A stretch of 64,000 nt of DNA, from contig NZ_LT629734.1 in assembly GCF_900104705.1 (NCBI RefSeq), positions 2,294,001 through 2,358,000 on the forward strand. Direction: 5' to 3'. This DNA comes from Agrococcus carbonis (GTDB lineage Bacteria > Actinomycetota > Actinomycetes > Actinomycetales > Microbacteriaceae). Both the position numbers and the translations under genes were made by a program. Shown piece by piece: positions 15,794-25,416 of this stretch. Numbering within the stretch: the stretch's first letter is position 1; each line of letters opens with the position of its first letter. The notes below the pieces were generated by a model that was not told where the DNA came from, did not search any database, and saw nothing but the letters and a program-made list of their open reading frames with translations.

Positions 15794-16900
15794 ATGCGCA
15801 CCTTCTTCTCGTCCGTCTGGGGCAAGCTCGCCGTCGGCGCCGCGATCGTCGTCGCGGCCCTGCTGCCGCTGCTGAACATCACGATCCCCGGGGTCCTGCC
15901 CGGCCCCACCTACACGCCGGGCGCACTGTCGGTGATGGCCTACGCGATGCTCATCGCCGCCCTCGCGCTCAGCTACCACCTCATCTTCGGCGTCGCCGGG
16001 ATGCTGTCGTTCGGCCACGCGATGTTCTTCGCCGCGGGCGCGTACGGGCTCGGCATCCTGCTGAAGCTGCTCGCGCCCTCGGGCATGCCGAGCGAGGCGG
16101 TCTTCCTGCTCGCGATCGTCATCACCCTCGTCATCGCGCTCGTGCTCGGCAACCTCGTCGGGGCGCTCGCCCTGCGGGTCACCGGCATCTCGTTCGCGAT
16201 GGTGACGCTCGCGTTCGCGCAGGCCGCGAACGTGATGATCCGCCGCAACACCGGCGGCCTCACGGGCGGCGAGGAGGGCGTCACCCTGACCGTCTCGATG
16301 GTGCCCGACGCGCTCGTGGGGGTCGTGAACACCCGCAACCTCTACTGGATGGCGCTCGCCATCCTCGTGCTCGTCTACCTCGCCTCGCTCTGGGTCGAGC
16401 GCTCGCGCCTCGGCCACGTCGTCGTCGCGGCGCGCGAGAACGAGCTGCGCGTCACCGTGCTGGGGCTGCGGCCGTACCACGTGCGGCTGTTCGTCTTCGG
16501 AGCCGCCGCGGTGCTCGCGGCCGTCGCCGGGATGGGCTTCATGCTGCTGCAGTCGAGCGCGACGCCGCGCATCTCGACGGCCGACTTCACCCTGACGCTC
16601 CTCGTGATCGTCGTGCTCGGCGGCGTCGGCTACCGCTGGGGCGCGATCGTCGGCGGCATCGTCTACACGATCCTCGACCAGCGCCTCGCGGCCCTCGCGT
16701 CGAGCTCGTGGATCGCCGACCTGCCGGCGGTGCTGCGCATCCCGCTCTCGGAGCCGCTGTTCATCCTCGGCATGCTCTTCGTCCTCGTGGTGATGTTCGC
16801 CCCGGGCGGCATCGTCGGCATCACGCACCGCCTCACGCGGCGCGCGGGCGGCAAGCGCGACGCCAAGGCGCCCGAAGTGCTGCAGGACGTGGAAGCCTAG
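15794..16900 (+). CDS. ABC transporter permease, LivM type
   Basis: 368 aa, about ten spans. Conserved LivM segments are ALSYHLIFGVAGMLSFGHA (near residue 57), MIRRNTGGLTGGEEG and the coupling loop RENELRVTVLGLRPYHVRLF. ATG 15794 is used: TAGGAG at 15782-15787 is 6 nt upstream, whereas ATG 15788 follows it with no spacing. The C-terminal tail carries charged residues and faces the cytoplasm. Confidence 0.9.
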   Translation: MRTFFSSVWGKLAVGAAIVVAALLPLLNITIPGVLPGPTYTPGALSVMAYAMLIAALALSYHLIFGVAGMLSFGHAMFFAAGAYGLGILLKLLAPSGMPSEAVFLLAIVITLVIALVLGNLVGALALRVTGISFAMVTLAFAQAANVMIRRNTGGLTGGEEGVTLTVSMVPDALVGVVNTRNLYWMALAILVLVYLASLWVERSRLGHVVVAARENELRVTVLGLRPYHVRLFVFGAAAVLAAVAGMGFMLLQSSATPRISTADFTLTLLVIVVLGGVGYRWGAIVGGIVYTILDQRLAALASSSWIADLPAVLRIPLSEPLFILGMLFVLVVMFAPGGIVGITHRLTRRAGGKRDAKAPEVLQDVEA

Positions 16901-16904
16901 ACCG

Positions 16905-18446
16905 ATGGCACCCGAGGCGATGACGCAGGGCGGGCCGGCGGCGGGGCCGCTGACGCTCGGCCGCTGGACGAGCGACCGCGCAGCGACGGATCCGTCGCGA
17001 CCCGCGATCGTCGACCGCGGCGTCGTCGTCTCCTACGGCGAGCTCGAGGCGCGCGCCACCGCGCTCGCGCACGCGCTCGGCGAGGCGGGGCACGGGCGCG
17101 GCGCCCGCATCGCGACCGTCACCGGCTCGACCGCCGACCAGGTCGTGCTGCTGTTCGCGTGCGCGAAGGCCGGGGCGATGCTCGTGCCGCTGTCGTGGCG
17201 GCTGACGGCGGGCGAGCTCGCCGCGCAGCTCACGATCGCCGACCCGTCGCTCCTGCTCGTCGAGGACGACCACCTGCCGGTCGCCGAGGCCGCGCTCGAG
17301 CGCCTGGGCGGCCCCGGCATCCCCGTGACGTCGCTCGGCGCCGCCGGCGCCGAGGCGCATGTGCCGGATGCATCGGTGCCGCTCGGGCACGGCACCCCGG
17401 CCGACGACGACGGCCTCCTCATGCTCTTCACGTCGGGCACGACGAGCGAGCCGAAGGCGGTCGTGCTCACGCACGCGAACTGCGCCTGGAACAACCTCGC
17501 GCTCTCGCGCGCGACGCCGCTCACCCCCGAGGACGTCGTGCTGCAGGTGCTCCCGCAGCACCACGTCGCCGGCTGGAACATCCAGCCGCTCCTCGCGTGG
17601 TGGGTGGGCGCGCGCGTGGTGCTCGAGCGCACCTTCGACGCGGGGCGCGCGCTCGCGCTCATCGAGCGGCACCGCATCACGGCGACCATGGGCGTGCCGA
17701 CGACCTACCGCGCGCTCATCCAGCACCCCGACTTCGCCGCGCGCGACCTCTCGAGCATCCGCACCGCCATCGTCGGCGGCGGCATGCTCGACCCGCGCGC
17801 GACCGAGCTGCTCGCGCAGCGCGGCGTGCGCGTGCAGCAGGGCTACGGCCTCACCGAGGCCTCGCCCAACGTCGCGATCTGCTACGACGAGAGCGACGCG
17901 GGCACCGCCGGCCGCGCCTACCCGCACGTCGACCTCGCGCTGCTCGTCGACGGCCGCGTCGAGCACGGACCCGGCGTGGGCGAGCTGCTCGTGCACGGGC
18001 CCACCGTCTTCCAGGGCTACTTCCGCGACCCCGAGGCGACCGCCGCCGCGCACCACGGGCCGTGGCTGCGCACGGGCGACCTCGTCTCGCGCGACGCGGC
18101 CGGCCGCATCCGCATCGTCGATCGCGTGAAGGACATCGTGCGCTCGGGCGCCGAGTCGATCGCGCCGATCGAGGTCGAGCTCGCGCTGCTCGAGCACCCG
18201 GCCGTCGCCGACGCCGCCGTCGCGGGCGTGCCGAGCGAGCGCTGGGGCGAGGAGCTCGTCGCATGGCTCGTGCTCGCCGAGCCGGTCGACGAGCGGGCGC
18301 TGCGCGCGCACCTCGACGGCCGCATCGCCGACTTCAAGCACCCCAAGCAGTACATGTTCGTCGAGAGCATCCCGCGCACGACGAGCGGCAAGCCGCTGCG
18401 GCGGGCGCTGACAGCCGCGCACGCGGGGGAAGGGGCGCGCGCATGA
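16905..18446 (+). CDS. Acyl-CoA synthetase (AMP-forming)
   Basis: 513 aa. ANL-superfamily motifs in order: LFTSGTTSEPKAV (A3, residue ~178), GYGLTEAS (A5, ~315), RTGDLVSRD (A7, ~387), VDRVKDIVRSGAESI (A8 hinge) and SGKPLRR with the catalytic Lys (A10) near the C-terminus. It activates a carboxylic acid with ATP and CoA. Its place between the importer and 3-hydroxybutyrate dehydrogenase suggests a short or medium hydroxy- or keto-acid substrate. ATG 16905 lies 4 nt after livM; an in-frame ATG at 16920 is a weaker alternative. Confidence 0.88.
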   Translation: MAPEAMTQGGPAAGPLTLGRWTSDRAATDPSRPAIVDRGVVVSYGELEARATALAHALGEAGHGRGARIATVTGSTADQVVLLFACAKAGAMLVPLSWRLTAGELAAQLTIADPSLLLVEDDHLPVAEAALERLGGPGIPVTSLGAAGAEAHVPDASVPLGHGTPADDDGLLMLFTSGTTSEPKAVVLTHANCAWNNLALSRATPLTPEDVVLQVLPQHHVAGWNIQPLLAWWVGARVVLERTFDAGRALALIERHRITATMGVPTTYRALIQHPDFAARDLSSIRTAIVGGGMLDPRATELLAQRGVRVQQGYGLTEASPNVAICYDESDAGTAGRAYPHVDLALLVDGRVEHGPGVGELLVHGPTVFQGYFRDPEATAAAHHGPWLRTGDLVSRDAAGRIRIVDRVKDIVRSGAESIAPIEVELALLEHPAVADAAVAGVPSERWGEELVAWLVLAEPVDERALRAHLDGRIADFKHPKQYMFVESIPRTTSGKPLRRALTAAHAGEGARA

Positions 18447-19174
18447 CCGCCGAGCCGAGGACCAAGCGGGGCGAGCAGACGAAGGCCAAGCTGCTCGCGG
18501 CCGCCGAGGCGATCTTCGCCGAGCAGGGCTACCAGGCTGCGTCGATCTCGCGCATCACCGATCGCGCGCACGTCGCGCAGGGCACGTTCTACCTCTACTT
18601 CTCGTCGAAGCTCGACCTCTTCGAGCAGCTCGTCGAGGACCTCAACCGGCGCGTGCGGAAGGCGATGAGCGACGGCGCGGCACGCGGCACGAACCGCGCC
18701 GAGGCCGAGCGCGAGGGCTTCCGCGGCTTCTTCGCCTTCACCGCCGAGCACCCCGCGCTCTACCGCGTCGTGCGGGAGGCCGAGTACGTCGCTCCGGGCG
18801 CGATGCGCAACCACTACGAGCGCATCGTCGAGGGCTACATCGAGGGCCTCACGCGCGCGAAGGCCGCGGGCGAGATCGGCGACGTCGACCCCGAGGTCGC
18901 CGCGTGGGCGCTCATGGGCGTCGGCGAGATGATCGGCATGCGCTACGTGCTCTGGCCCACGGGCGATGCGGGCCCCTACGGCACCGGCGCGACGCCCGTG
19001 CCCGAGCACGTGTTCGACGAGATGGTCGCGTTCGTGCAGCGCGCGCTCGGCACGCCCGCCGCAGCCCCTGCATCCCCCGGCCTCGCGGTTGCCGCGTCCG
19101 CCACCACTGTCGCCGCCCACCCGGCGGCCGCCCAGCCCGTCGCGATCGCGACGCCGACGAAGGAGGAACCATGA
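18443..19174 (+). CDS. TetR-family transcriptional regulator
   Basis: 243 aa. N-terminal HTH (residues about 10-57): AKLLAAAEAIFAEQGYQAASISRITDRAHVAQGTFYLYF, with the QGTFYLYF recognition-helix end typical of TetR/FadR-type acyl-CoA sensors. The ligand domain runs to about residue 200 and is followed by an Ala/Pro-rich, probably unstructured tail of about 40 residues. ATGA overlaps at both ends place it inside the operon it probably controls. The ACCTG repeats at 12136-12162 are the candidate target. The effector is likely an acyl-CoA or the imported acid. Confidence 0.85.
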   Translation: MTAEPRTKRGEQTKAKLLAAAEAIFAEQGYQAASISRITDRAHVAQGTFYLYFSSKLDLFEQLVEDLNRRVRKAMSDGAARGTNRAEAEREGFRGFFAFTAEHPALYRVVREAEYVAPGAMRNHYERIVEGYIEGLTRAKAAGEIGDVDPEVAAWALMGVGEMIGMRYVLWPTGDAGPYGTGATPVPEHVFDEMVAFVQRALGTPAAAPASPGLAVAASATTVAAHPAAAQPVAIATPTKEEP

Positions 19175-19917
19175 GCACGCTCTCCGGCCGCAGGGCCGTC
19201 ATCACCGGAGGCGGCGCCGGCATCGGCGCCGCGATCGCTCGCTCCTTCGCGGCGGAGGGCGCCGAGGTCGTCATCGCCGACCGCGACGGCGACGCCGCCG
19301 AGGCGCTCGCCGCCGAGCTGGGCGGCGAGGCCTGGCAGGTCGACCTGACCGACGTCGCCGCGCTCGAGTCACTCGAGCTGCGCGCCGACATCCTCGTCAA
19401 CAATGCTGGCATCCAGCGCGTCGCCCCCATCCACGAGTACGAGCCCGAGATGTGGCGCCGCATCCACACGCTCATGCTCGAGGCGCCGTTCCTGCTCATC
19501 CGCGCGGCGCTGCCCGGCATGTACGAGCGCGGCTTCGGGCGCATCCTCAACCTCTCGAGCGTGCACGGCCTCCGGGCATCCGCCTTCAAGTCGGCGTACG
19601 TCGCCGCGAAGCACGGGCTCGAGGGGCTCTCGAAGGTCACGGCGCTCGAGGGCGCCCCGCACGGCGTCACCTCGAACTGCATCAACCCCGGCTACGTGAA
19701 GACGGCGCTCGTCGAGCAGCAGATCGCCGACCAGGCGAAGACCCACGGCATCCCCGAGAGCGAGGTGCTCGAGAAGGTCATGCTCACCGAGGCGGCCATC
19801 AAGCGCCTCGTCGAGCCCGAGGAGGTCGCCTCGCTCGCCACGTGGCTCGCCGGCCCCCACGCCGGCATGGTCACGGGCACCTCGTACGTCATGGACGGCG
19901 GATGGAGCGCCCGATGA
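19171..19917 (+). CDS. bdhA: 3-hydroxybutyrate dehydrogenase (SDR)
   Basis: 248 aa. SDR motifs TGGGAGIG (residues 11-18), NNAG (~76), catalytic Ser in LNLSSVHG, and YVAAKHG. The segments HGLEGLSKVTALEG, SNCINPGYVKTALVEQQIADQAK and the C-terminal MDGGW match D-3-hydroxybutyrate dehydrogenases, including the Gln residues that bind the substrate carboxylate. It oxidises D-3-hydroxybutyrate to acetoacetate with NAD. AGGAGGAA precedes ATG 19171, which overlaps the TetR stop. The CoA-transferase encoded downstream would take the product. Confidence 0.87.
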   Translation: MSTLSGRRAVITGGGAGIGAAIARSFAAEGAEVVIADRDGDAAEALAAELGGEAWQVDLTDVAALESLELRADILVNNAGIQRVAPIHEYEPEMWRRIHTLMLEAPFLLIRAALPGMYERGFGRILNLSSVHGLRASAFKSAYVAAKHGLEGLSKVTALEGAPHGVTSNCINPGYVKTALVEQQIADQAKTHGIPESEVLEKVMLTEAAIKRLVEPEEVASLATWLAGPHAGMVTGTSYVMDGGWSAR

Positions 19918-20837
19918 CCGAGCATGCCGCGCCCGCTCGCGAGGCGGCGCGCGCGTTCGTCGTCGCGGGAGGCTCGCTCACCGGCACCGTGTGGGGTGCG
20001 GATGCGGCGGGCACGCCCGTCGTCGCCATCCACGGGATCACGGCCAACCACCGCTCGTTCTCGTCGCTCGCGTCGCGCCTCGATGCGCGCGTGCTCGCCG
20101 TCGACCTGCGCGGCCGCGGCGGCTCGCGCGACCTGCCCGGCCCGTACGGGCTCGCGCAGCACGCCGACGACGTCGCCGACGCCATGCGTGCCGAGGGCAT
20201 CGCGAGCGCGATCGTCGTCGGCCACTCGATGGGCGCCTACGTCGCCGTGCGGCTCGCCGCCGCGCACCCGGAGCTCGTGCGTGCGCTCGTGCTCGTCGAC
20301 GGCGGGCTGCCGCTGCGGCCCTCGCCGGCCGGCGCGGAGCTCGCGCCCGAGGACGTGCTCGGGCCGGCGATCGACCGGCTGCGGATGACCTTCGAGAGCG
20401 CCGAGGCCTACCGCGACTTCTGGCACCAGCATCCGGCCTTCGGCCCCTACTGGAACCCGCAGATCGAGGAGTACGTCGACTACGACCTGCAGCGCATCGA
20501 CGGGCAGCTGCGGCCCTCGGCCAACCCCGACGCCGTCGTCGCGAACCTCGTCGAGCTCGACGGCCGCGACGGCTACGCCGCGGCGCTCGAGTCGCTCACG
20601 CAGCCGATCGAGCTGCTGCGCAGCCCGCGCGGCCTGTTCGACGAAGCACCCGGCCTCTACGATGACGAGTGGCTCGCGACGTGGACGTCGCGCCTGCCCG
20701 CCCTCGCCGTCACCGACGTCGAGGACACGAACCACTACACGATCCTGCTGGGACGCGGCGTGGACGCGGTGGCCGATGCGGCCATCCGTGCCGACGCGCC
20801 CCCGACGGATCGCGCACCGGAGAGAGAGGCACGCTGA
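19914..20837 (+). CDS. Alpha/beta hydrolase
   Basis: 307 aa. HG in [11 protein letters not shown] forms the oxyanion hole, [10 protein letters not shown] is the nucleophile elbow (Ser near residue 105), DG in LVDGGLPL follows strand 6, and the late NHYTILLG gives the catalytic His. No signal peptide, so it acts in the cytoplasm. It sits between bdhA and the CoA-transferase with ATGA/TGATG overlaps, which suggests cleavage of an ester of 3-hydroxybutyrate (oligomer or mixed ester) after uptake. Specificity cannot be read from the sequence. Confidence 0.8.
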   Translation: MTEHAAPAREAARAFVVAGGSLTGTVWGADAAGTPVVAIHGITANHRSFSSLASRLDARVLAVDLRGRGGSRDLPGPYGLAQHADDVADAMRAEGIASAIVVGHSMGAYVAVRLAAAHPELVRALVLVDGGLPLRPSPAGAELAPEDVLGPAIDRLRMTFESAEAYRDFWHQHPAFGPYWNPQIEEYVDYDLQRIDGQLRPSANPDAVVANLVELDGRDGYAAALESLTQPIELLRSPRGLFDEAPGLYDDEWLATWTSRLPALAVTDVEDTNHYTILLGRGVDAVADAAIRADAPPTDRAPEREAR

Positions 20838-21607
20838 TGGCCATCGACAAGACCTACGCGTCCGCCGCGGAGGCGGTCGCAGACATCCCCGATGGGGCAA
20901 CCCTCGCCGTGGGAGGCTTCGGCCTCTCGGGCAACCCGATGGCGCTCATCCGGGCGATCGAGGATCGCGGCATCACGGGCCTCAAGGTGGTCTCGAACAA
21001 CTGCGGCGTCGACGACTGGGGCCTCGGGCTCCTGCTGCGCAACGGCCAGATCGACAAGATGACCTCCTCCTACGTGGGCGAGAACAAGGAGTTCGAGCGC
21101 CGCTACCTCACGGGCGAGCTCGAGCTCGAGCTCACGCCGCAGGGCACGCTCGCCGAGAAGCTCCGCGCCGGCGGCAGCGGCATCGCCGCCTTCTACACCC
21201 GCACGGGCGTCGGCACCCAGGTGCAGGAGGGCGGGCTGCCCCAGCGCTACAACGCCGACGGCACCGTCGCCAAGGCATCCGCCCCCAAGCCCACCGCGAC
21301 GTTCGAGGTGAACGGCGAGCCCAAGGAGTTCGTGCTCGAGGAGGCCATCACGACCGACTTCGCGCTCGTGCACGCGCTGCGCGGCGACCGCCACGGCAAT
21401 CTCGTCTTCAACAAGGCCGCGCGCCAGTTCTCGCCCAACGCGGCCATGGCCGGCCGCATCTGCATCGCTCAGGTCGAGGAGCTCGTCGAGCCGGGCGAGA
21501 TCGACCCGGATGCGGTGCACCTGCCGGGCGTGTTCGTGCACCGGATCATCGAGGTCGGCACCGACATCGAGAAGCGCATCGAGCGCCGCACCGTTTCCGA
21601 GCAGTAG
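20837..21607 (+). CDS. scoA: Succinyl-CoA:3-ketoacid CoA-transferase subunit A
   Basis: 256 aa. Family I CoA-transferase alpha subunit: [18 protein letters not shown] near the N-terminus, [28 protein letters not shown], and FYTRTGVGT before residue 120. Transfers CoA from succinyl-CoA to acetoacetate together with subunit B. GAGAGAGG precedes the start; the stop of the hydrolase gene overlaps by one base (TGATG). Confidence 0.92.
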   Translation: MAIDKTYASAAEAVADIPDGATLAVGGFGLSGNPMALIRAIEDRGITGLKVVSNNCGVDDWGLGLLLRNGQIDKMTSSYVGENKEFERRYLTGELELELTPQGTLAEKLRAGGSGIAAFYTRTGVGTQVQEGGLPQRYNADGTVAKASAPKPTATFEVNGEPKEFVLEEAITTDFALVHALRGDRHGNLVFNKAARQFSPNAAMAGRICIAQVEELVEPGEIDPDAVHLPGVFVHRIIEVGTDIEKRIERRTVSEQ

Positions 21608-21627
21608 AGAGCACGAGGAGAGCTGAG

Positions 21628-22257
21628 ATGGCACTGACCCGCAACGAGATGGCCGCGCGCGCAGCCAAGGAGCTCGAGGACGGCATGTACGTCAACCTCG
21701 GCATCGGCCTGCCGACGCTCGTGCCGAACTACGTGCCCGACGACGTGACCGTCGTGCTGCAGAGCGAGAACGGCATCCTCGGCGTCGGCCCGTACCCGAC
21801 CGAGGACAAGGTCGATCCCGACCTCATCAACGCCGGCAAGGAGACCGTCACGACCCTGCCGGGCACGTCGTTCTTCGACTCGGCGACGTCGTTCGCGATG
21901 ATCCGCGGCGGCAAGATCGACGCCGCGATCCTCGGCGCGATGCAGGTGTCGGCATCGGGCGACATCGCGAACTGGATGATCCCCGGCAAGATGGTGAAGG
22001 GCCCGGGCGGCGCGATGGACCTCGTGCACGGCGCCGCGAAGGTCATCGTGCTCATGGAGCACGTCGCGAAGGACGGCTCGGCGAAGATCGTGAACGCGTG
22101 CTCGCTGCCGCTCACCGGCAAGGCCGTCGTCGACCGGATCATCACCGACCTCGCGGTGCTCGACGTGACGCCCGAGGGGCTGCGGCTCGTCGAGCTCGCG
22201 CCGGGCGTCACGCTCGAGGAGGTCCGCGAGAAGACCGAGCCGGAGATCCTCGCGTGA
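21628..22257 (+). CDS. scoB: Succinyl-CoA:3-ketoacid CoA-transferase subunit B
   Basis: 209 aa. The catalytic Glu lies in [12 protein letters not shown] (about residue 47), the standard family I motif; [11 protein letters not shown] precedes it and [18 protein letters not shown] follows. With ScoA it makes acetoacetyl-CoA, which a thiolase elsewhere in the genome would split to acetyl-CoA. GAGGAG 21615-21620 is the ribosome site. Confidence 0.93.
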   Translation: MALTRNEMAARAAKELEDGMYVNLGIGLPTLVPNYVPDDVTVVLQSENGILGVGPYPTEDKVDPDLINAGKETVTTLPGTSFFDSATSFAMIRGGKIDAAILGAMQVSASGDIANWMIPGKMVKGPGGAMDLVHGAAKVIVLMEHVAKDGSAKIVNACSLPLTGKAVVDRIITDLAVLDVTPEGLRLVELAPGVTLEEVREKTEPEILA

Positions 22258-23303
22258 GCACCCTGCTGGACGGCATCGTCCAGGAGGCCGTCACGACCGA
22301 CCGGCTCACCGCATCCGTCCTCCGGCGCACGCCCGAGGGCGCGGTCGGCGCGCCGATCGTGCTCATCCACGGCAACGTCTCGTCGTCGCTGTTCTTCCAG
22401 CCGCTCATGCTCGCGCTGCCGCGCGAGACCGTCGCGATCGACCTGCGCGGCTACGGCGACAGCGAGACGCTGCCGGTCGACGCCACGCGGGGCCTCGGCG
22501 ACTTCGCCGACGACGTCGCGAGCGTGCTGGATGCGCTGGGCCTGACCGACGTGCACATCGTCGGCTGGTCGATGGGCGGCGGCGTCGTCATGCAGCTCAT
22601 GCTCGACCGGCCGGGGCTCATCCGCTCGGCGACGCTCATCGCGCCCGTGCCGCCGCAGGGCTTCGGCACGCGGCTCGACGGCTCGCTGTGCACGCCCGAC
22701 GGCGCGGGCACGGGCGGCCTCGGCGCCAACCCCGACTTCATCGCGCGGCTCGCGGCCGGCGACACCACCGACGACGAGCCGACGAGCCCGCGGAGCGTCT
22801 TCCGCTCGAGCTACGTCGCGCCGGGCTTCTCCGACGGGCGCGAGGACCTCTGGGTCGAGTCGATGCTGTCGACGAAGACGGGGGAGGGGAACCAGCCCGG
22901 CGACGGCGTCGCGTCGGACTCGTGGCCCGGCTTCGCGGCCGGCGGGCGCGGGGTGCTCAACACGATGTCGGCGGTGCACCTGGACCTCACCGGCATCGTC
23001 GATCTCGAGCGCAAGCCGTCGATCCTCTGGGTGCGCGGCGCGCACGACGCGATCGTGGGCGACGAGTCGTTCTTCGACTTCAACACCCTCGGCAAGCACG
23101 GCGTCGTGCCGGGCTGGCCCGGCGAGGAGGCGGCGCCGCCGCAGCCGATGATCGCGCAGACCCGCGCGGTGCTCGACGAGTATGCGGCCAACGGCGGCGC
23201 GTACCGCGAGGAGGTCTTCGAGGACGCGGGCCACTCTCCCCACATCGAGGACCCGGAGCGCTTCGAGCGCCTGCTGCTCGAGCACGTCGCCGCCGCCGAC
23301 TGA
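22254..23303 (+). CDS. Alpha/beta hydrolase, second in the operon
   Basis: 349 aa, GTG start overlapping the scoB stop (GTGA). Motifs: [14 protein letters not shown] (oxyanion hole), [12 protein letters not shown] (nucleophile elbow, Ser near residue 109), [12 protein letters not shown] (acid) and [12 protein letters not shown] (catalytic His near 330). An insertion of about 100 residues after the elbow (residues 135-240) forms a large cap, unlike the first hydrolase. Last gene of the block. Two dissimilar hydrolases in one operon with bdhA and SCOT fit sequential cleavage of 3-hydroxybutyrate oligomers or esters. Confidence 0.8.
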   Translation: MSTLLDGIVQEAVTTDRLTASVLRRTPEGAVGAPIVLIHGNVSSSLFFQPLMLALPRETVAIDLRGYGDSETLPVDATRGLGDFADDVASVLDALGLTDVHIVGWSMGGGVVMQLMLDRPGLIRSATLIAPVPPQGFGTRLDGSLCTPDGAGTGGLGANPDFIARLAAGDTTDDEPTSPRSVFRSSYVAPGFSDGREDLWVESMLSTKTGEGNQPGDGVASDSWPGFAAGGRGVLNTMSAVHLDLTGIVDLERKPSILWVRGAHDAIVGDESFFDFNTLGKHGVVPGWPGEEAAPPQPMIAQTRAVLDEYAANGGAYREEVFEDAGHSPHIEDPERFERLLLEHVAAAD

Positions 23304-23343
23304 CCCCGCCGCAGGTCGAGGAGGCCGCGGCCGTCCCCTCGCT

Positions 23344-23378
23344 GGTCGAGTAGGCCGCGGAGCGGCCGTATCGAGATC
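23344..23378 (+). repeat. REP-like palindrome, GTATCGAGATC type
   Basis: GGTCGAGTAG, a core of GCCGCGGAGCGGCC, then GTATCGAGATC. The core is self-complementary and the ends pair with each other. A partial GGTCGAGGAG copy lies just upstream at 23314. Related elements occur at 39.3, 47.3 and 54.7 kb. Confidence 0.7.
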
Positions 23379-23427
23379 GCACCGCTGCTCGTCTCACAGA
23401 GGTCCCGCTGGCTACGACCGCATCCAC

Positions 23428-23468
23428 GCACGAGGGCCCCGCATCCACCGGATGCGGGGCCCTCGTGC
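23428..23468. terminator. Bidirectional terminator between convergent operons
   Basis: A perfect 19-bp stem with a 3-nt loop (arms 23428-23446 and 23450-23468, core GGGCCCCGCATCC). It lies between the plus-strand hydrolase stop at 23303 and the minus-strand binding-protein stop at 23483. Confidence 0.85.
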
Positions 23469-23482
23469 TGCGCGGGTTGCGC

Positions 23483-24400
23483 CTACTCGGCCGCGGGAGC
23501 CGTGAGCGTGTCGACCCACTCGCGGTTCTCGTCGATCCAGGCCTCGACGATCTCGGGGTAGTCGCTCGGGTCGGCGTCGCTGTTGAACATCGCGTTCTCG
23601 AGCGAGAACAGCAGCTCCGAGTCCATCTCGAACGCCGAGAACCACTCGGTCAGCTGCGGGAAGTCCTCAGCGAAGCCCGTGCGGGCGATCGTGTGGATGC
23701 CCTCGGCCTCGCCGAGCGAGCCCTCCGGGTCCTCGAGGTCGCGGATGGCGAACTCGTCGTAGGCCCAGTGCGGGCGCCAGAGCGTGACGACGACGTTCTC
23801 GCCCGACTCGATCGCGCCGCTGAGCTCCGCGAGCATCGCGGGCGTCGAGGAGGTCTGGAACTCCATGCCCTCGAGGCCGTAGGTCGGGATGACCTCGTTC
23901 TGGGTCGCCTGCGTGAGGCCGGCGCCCGGTTCGATGCCGACGATGCGGTTGCCGAACGCATCCGCGTTCTCGGCGAGCTCGGCGATCGACTGGATCGGCG
24001 CATCCTCGTTGACGGCGAAGGTCAGCACCGCGTCGTCGTTCCAGGAGCCGAGGTCCTCGATCGAGTCGCCGTACTCCTCGAGGTAGCCCGCGTGGGTCAT
24101 CGGCAGCCAGGCGTCGAAGTTGACGTCGTAGCTGCCGCTGCCGACCGCAGCCCAGACGGGGCCCGCGTCGGCGTACTCGAGCGTGACGTCGTAGCCCTGC
24201 TCCTCGAGCACGGCCTCCCACAGGTAGGAGACGGCCTCGCCCTCGGGCCAGCCGTTGAAGACGCCGACGGTCAGGTCGGTCTGGTCCGAGCCGGTGGCGC
24301 CCTCGGGCGCCTCGTCCGCCGCGTCGGTGCTCGCGCAGCCGGTCAGGGCGATCGCGGCAGCGCCGACGAGCGCCGCTCCGCGAAGGAATCGCTTCTGCAT
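23483..24400 (-). CDS. Glycine betaine/proline-type ABC transporter, substrate-binding lipoprotein
   Basis: 305 aa, OpuAC/ProX type. Signal sequence and lipobox: MQKRFLRGAALVGAAAIALTGC, Cys near residue 22. The binding domain opens TVGVFNGWPEGEAVSYLW and includes YDVNFDAWLPMTH and VVVTLWRPHWAYD; the Trp residues in these segments are in position to form the aromatic cage for a quaternary ammonium group. ATG 24400 has GAGGA just upstream; the frame extends 8 codons further but without a ribosome site. Last gene of the osmoprotectant operon, transcribed leftwards, 59 nt after the permease. Confidence 0.9.
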   Translation of the reverse strand: MQKRFLRGAALVGAAAIALTGCASTDAADEAPEGATGSDQTDLTVGVFNGWPEGEAVSYLWEAVLEEQGYDVTLEYADAGPVWAAVGSGSYDVNFDAWLPMTHAGYLEEYGDSIEDLGSWNDDAVLTFAVNEDAPIQSIAELAENADAFGNRIVGIEPGAGLTQATQNEVIPTYGLEGMEFQTSSTPAMLAELSGAIESGENVVVTLWRPHWAYDEFAIRDLEDPEGSLGEAEGIHTIARTGFAEDFPQLTEWFSAFEMDSELLFSLENAMFNSDADPSDYPEIVEAWIDENREWVDTLTAPAAE

Positions 24401-24459
24401 GTGTCCTCTTTCGTTTCGTGTCATATCTCTCTGGGTGGCCGCCGAAGCGGCCGGGGGGA

Positions 24460-25416
24460 CTAGGCGCCGCGCGTGGTGGCGGGCGCGACGCGCTCAGCCT
24501 GAGCGGTCGCGCCGGCAGCGGCTGCCGTGCCCGCGTCCGCCGCCGCTGCGGCGCGCCGGCCGCGCAGCCGCGCGACCGGGCTGTGCTCCTGCAGGCTCCC
24601 GAGCGCGTTCGTGATGCGGTCGAGGATGATCGCGAGGATCACGACCGACAGGCCCGCCTCGGTGCCGAGGCCGACGTCGATGCGCTGCAGCGCCTGCACG
24701 ATCGGCTGGCCGAGGCCGCCGGCGCCGACCATGGCGGCGATGACCACCATCGACAGCGACAGCATGATGATCTGGTTGACGCCCGTCATGATCGTCGGGA
24801 GCGCGAGCGGCAGCTGGATCTGGCGCAGGATGCGGCCGGGGGAGGCGCCGAAGGCGGTGCCCGCCTCGACGATCTCCTTGTCGACGCCGCGGATGCCGAG
24901 CTCGGTCAGGCGCACCCCGGGTGCCATGGCGAACGCGATCGTGGCGATGATGCCGGGCACGACGCCGATGCTGAACAGGATGATCGCGGGGATCAGGTAG
25001 ACGAAGGCGGGCATCGTCTGCAGGAAGTCGAGCACCGGGCGCACGATCGTCGAGACGGTGTCGTTGCGCGCCGCCCAGATGCCGAGCGGGATCGCGATGG
25101 CGAGTGCGAAGAACGCCGCGACGAGCGTGAGCGCGAGCGTCGCCATCGCGTTGTCCCACTGGCCCACGAGGACGATCGCGAAGAGCCCGACGGCGGTGCC
25201 GACGCCCATCTTCCAGCCCCGCACCGCGAACGCGATCGCCGCGAGCACGAGGATGAGCACGATGGCCGGGGGCTCGGTGAGCACGAGCTCGACGACGTCG
25301 TAGAGCGCGCTCACGATCGCCTTGATGACGTCGAAGACGACCTTGACGTTGTCGGTCACCCAGTCGACGCCGGCCTCGACCCAGTCGCCGAGGGGGATGC
25401 GGAGATCATCGAGCAT
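24460..25416 (-). CDS. Glycine betaine/proline-type ABC transporter permease
   Basis: 318 aa, six to seven spans. ProW/OpuAB features: GIWAARNDTVSTIVRPVLDFLQTMPAFVYLIPA and the EAA loop GIRGVDKEIVEAGTAFGAS near residue 190. The N-terminus carries an amphipathic stretch (LRIPLGDWVEAGVDWV) as in ProW. The C-terminal ~35 residues are Ala-rich and charged and probably disordered. Its start lies inside the ATPase gene (11-nt overlap), so the two are translationally coupled. Confidence 0.9.
   Translation of the reverse strand: MLDDLRIPLGDWVEAGVDWVTDNVKVVFDVIKAIVSALYDVVELVLTEPPAIVLILVLAAIAFAVRGWKMGVGTAVGLFAIVLVGQWDNAMATLALTLVAAFFALAIAIPLGIWAARNDTVSTIVRPVLDFLQTMPAFVYLIPAIILFSIGVVPGIIATIAFAMAPGVRLTELGIRGVDKEIVEAGTAFGASPGRILRQIQLPLALPTIMTGVNQIIMLSLSMVVIAAMVGAGGLGQPIVQALQRIDVGLGTEAGLSVVILAIILDRITNALGSLQEHSPVARLRGRRAAAAADAGTAAAAGATAQAERVAPATTRGA

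Noticed and set aside
14447-16828. 793-codon minus-strand frame over the permease genes
   Set aside because: His/Asp/Glu-rich repetitive translation with no fold; mirrors the LivH/LivM coding frames.
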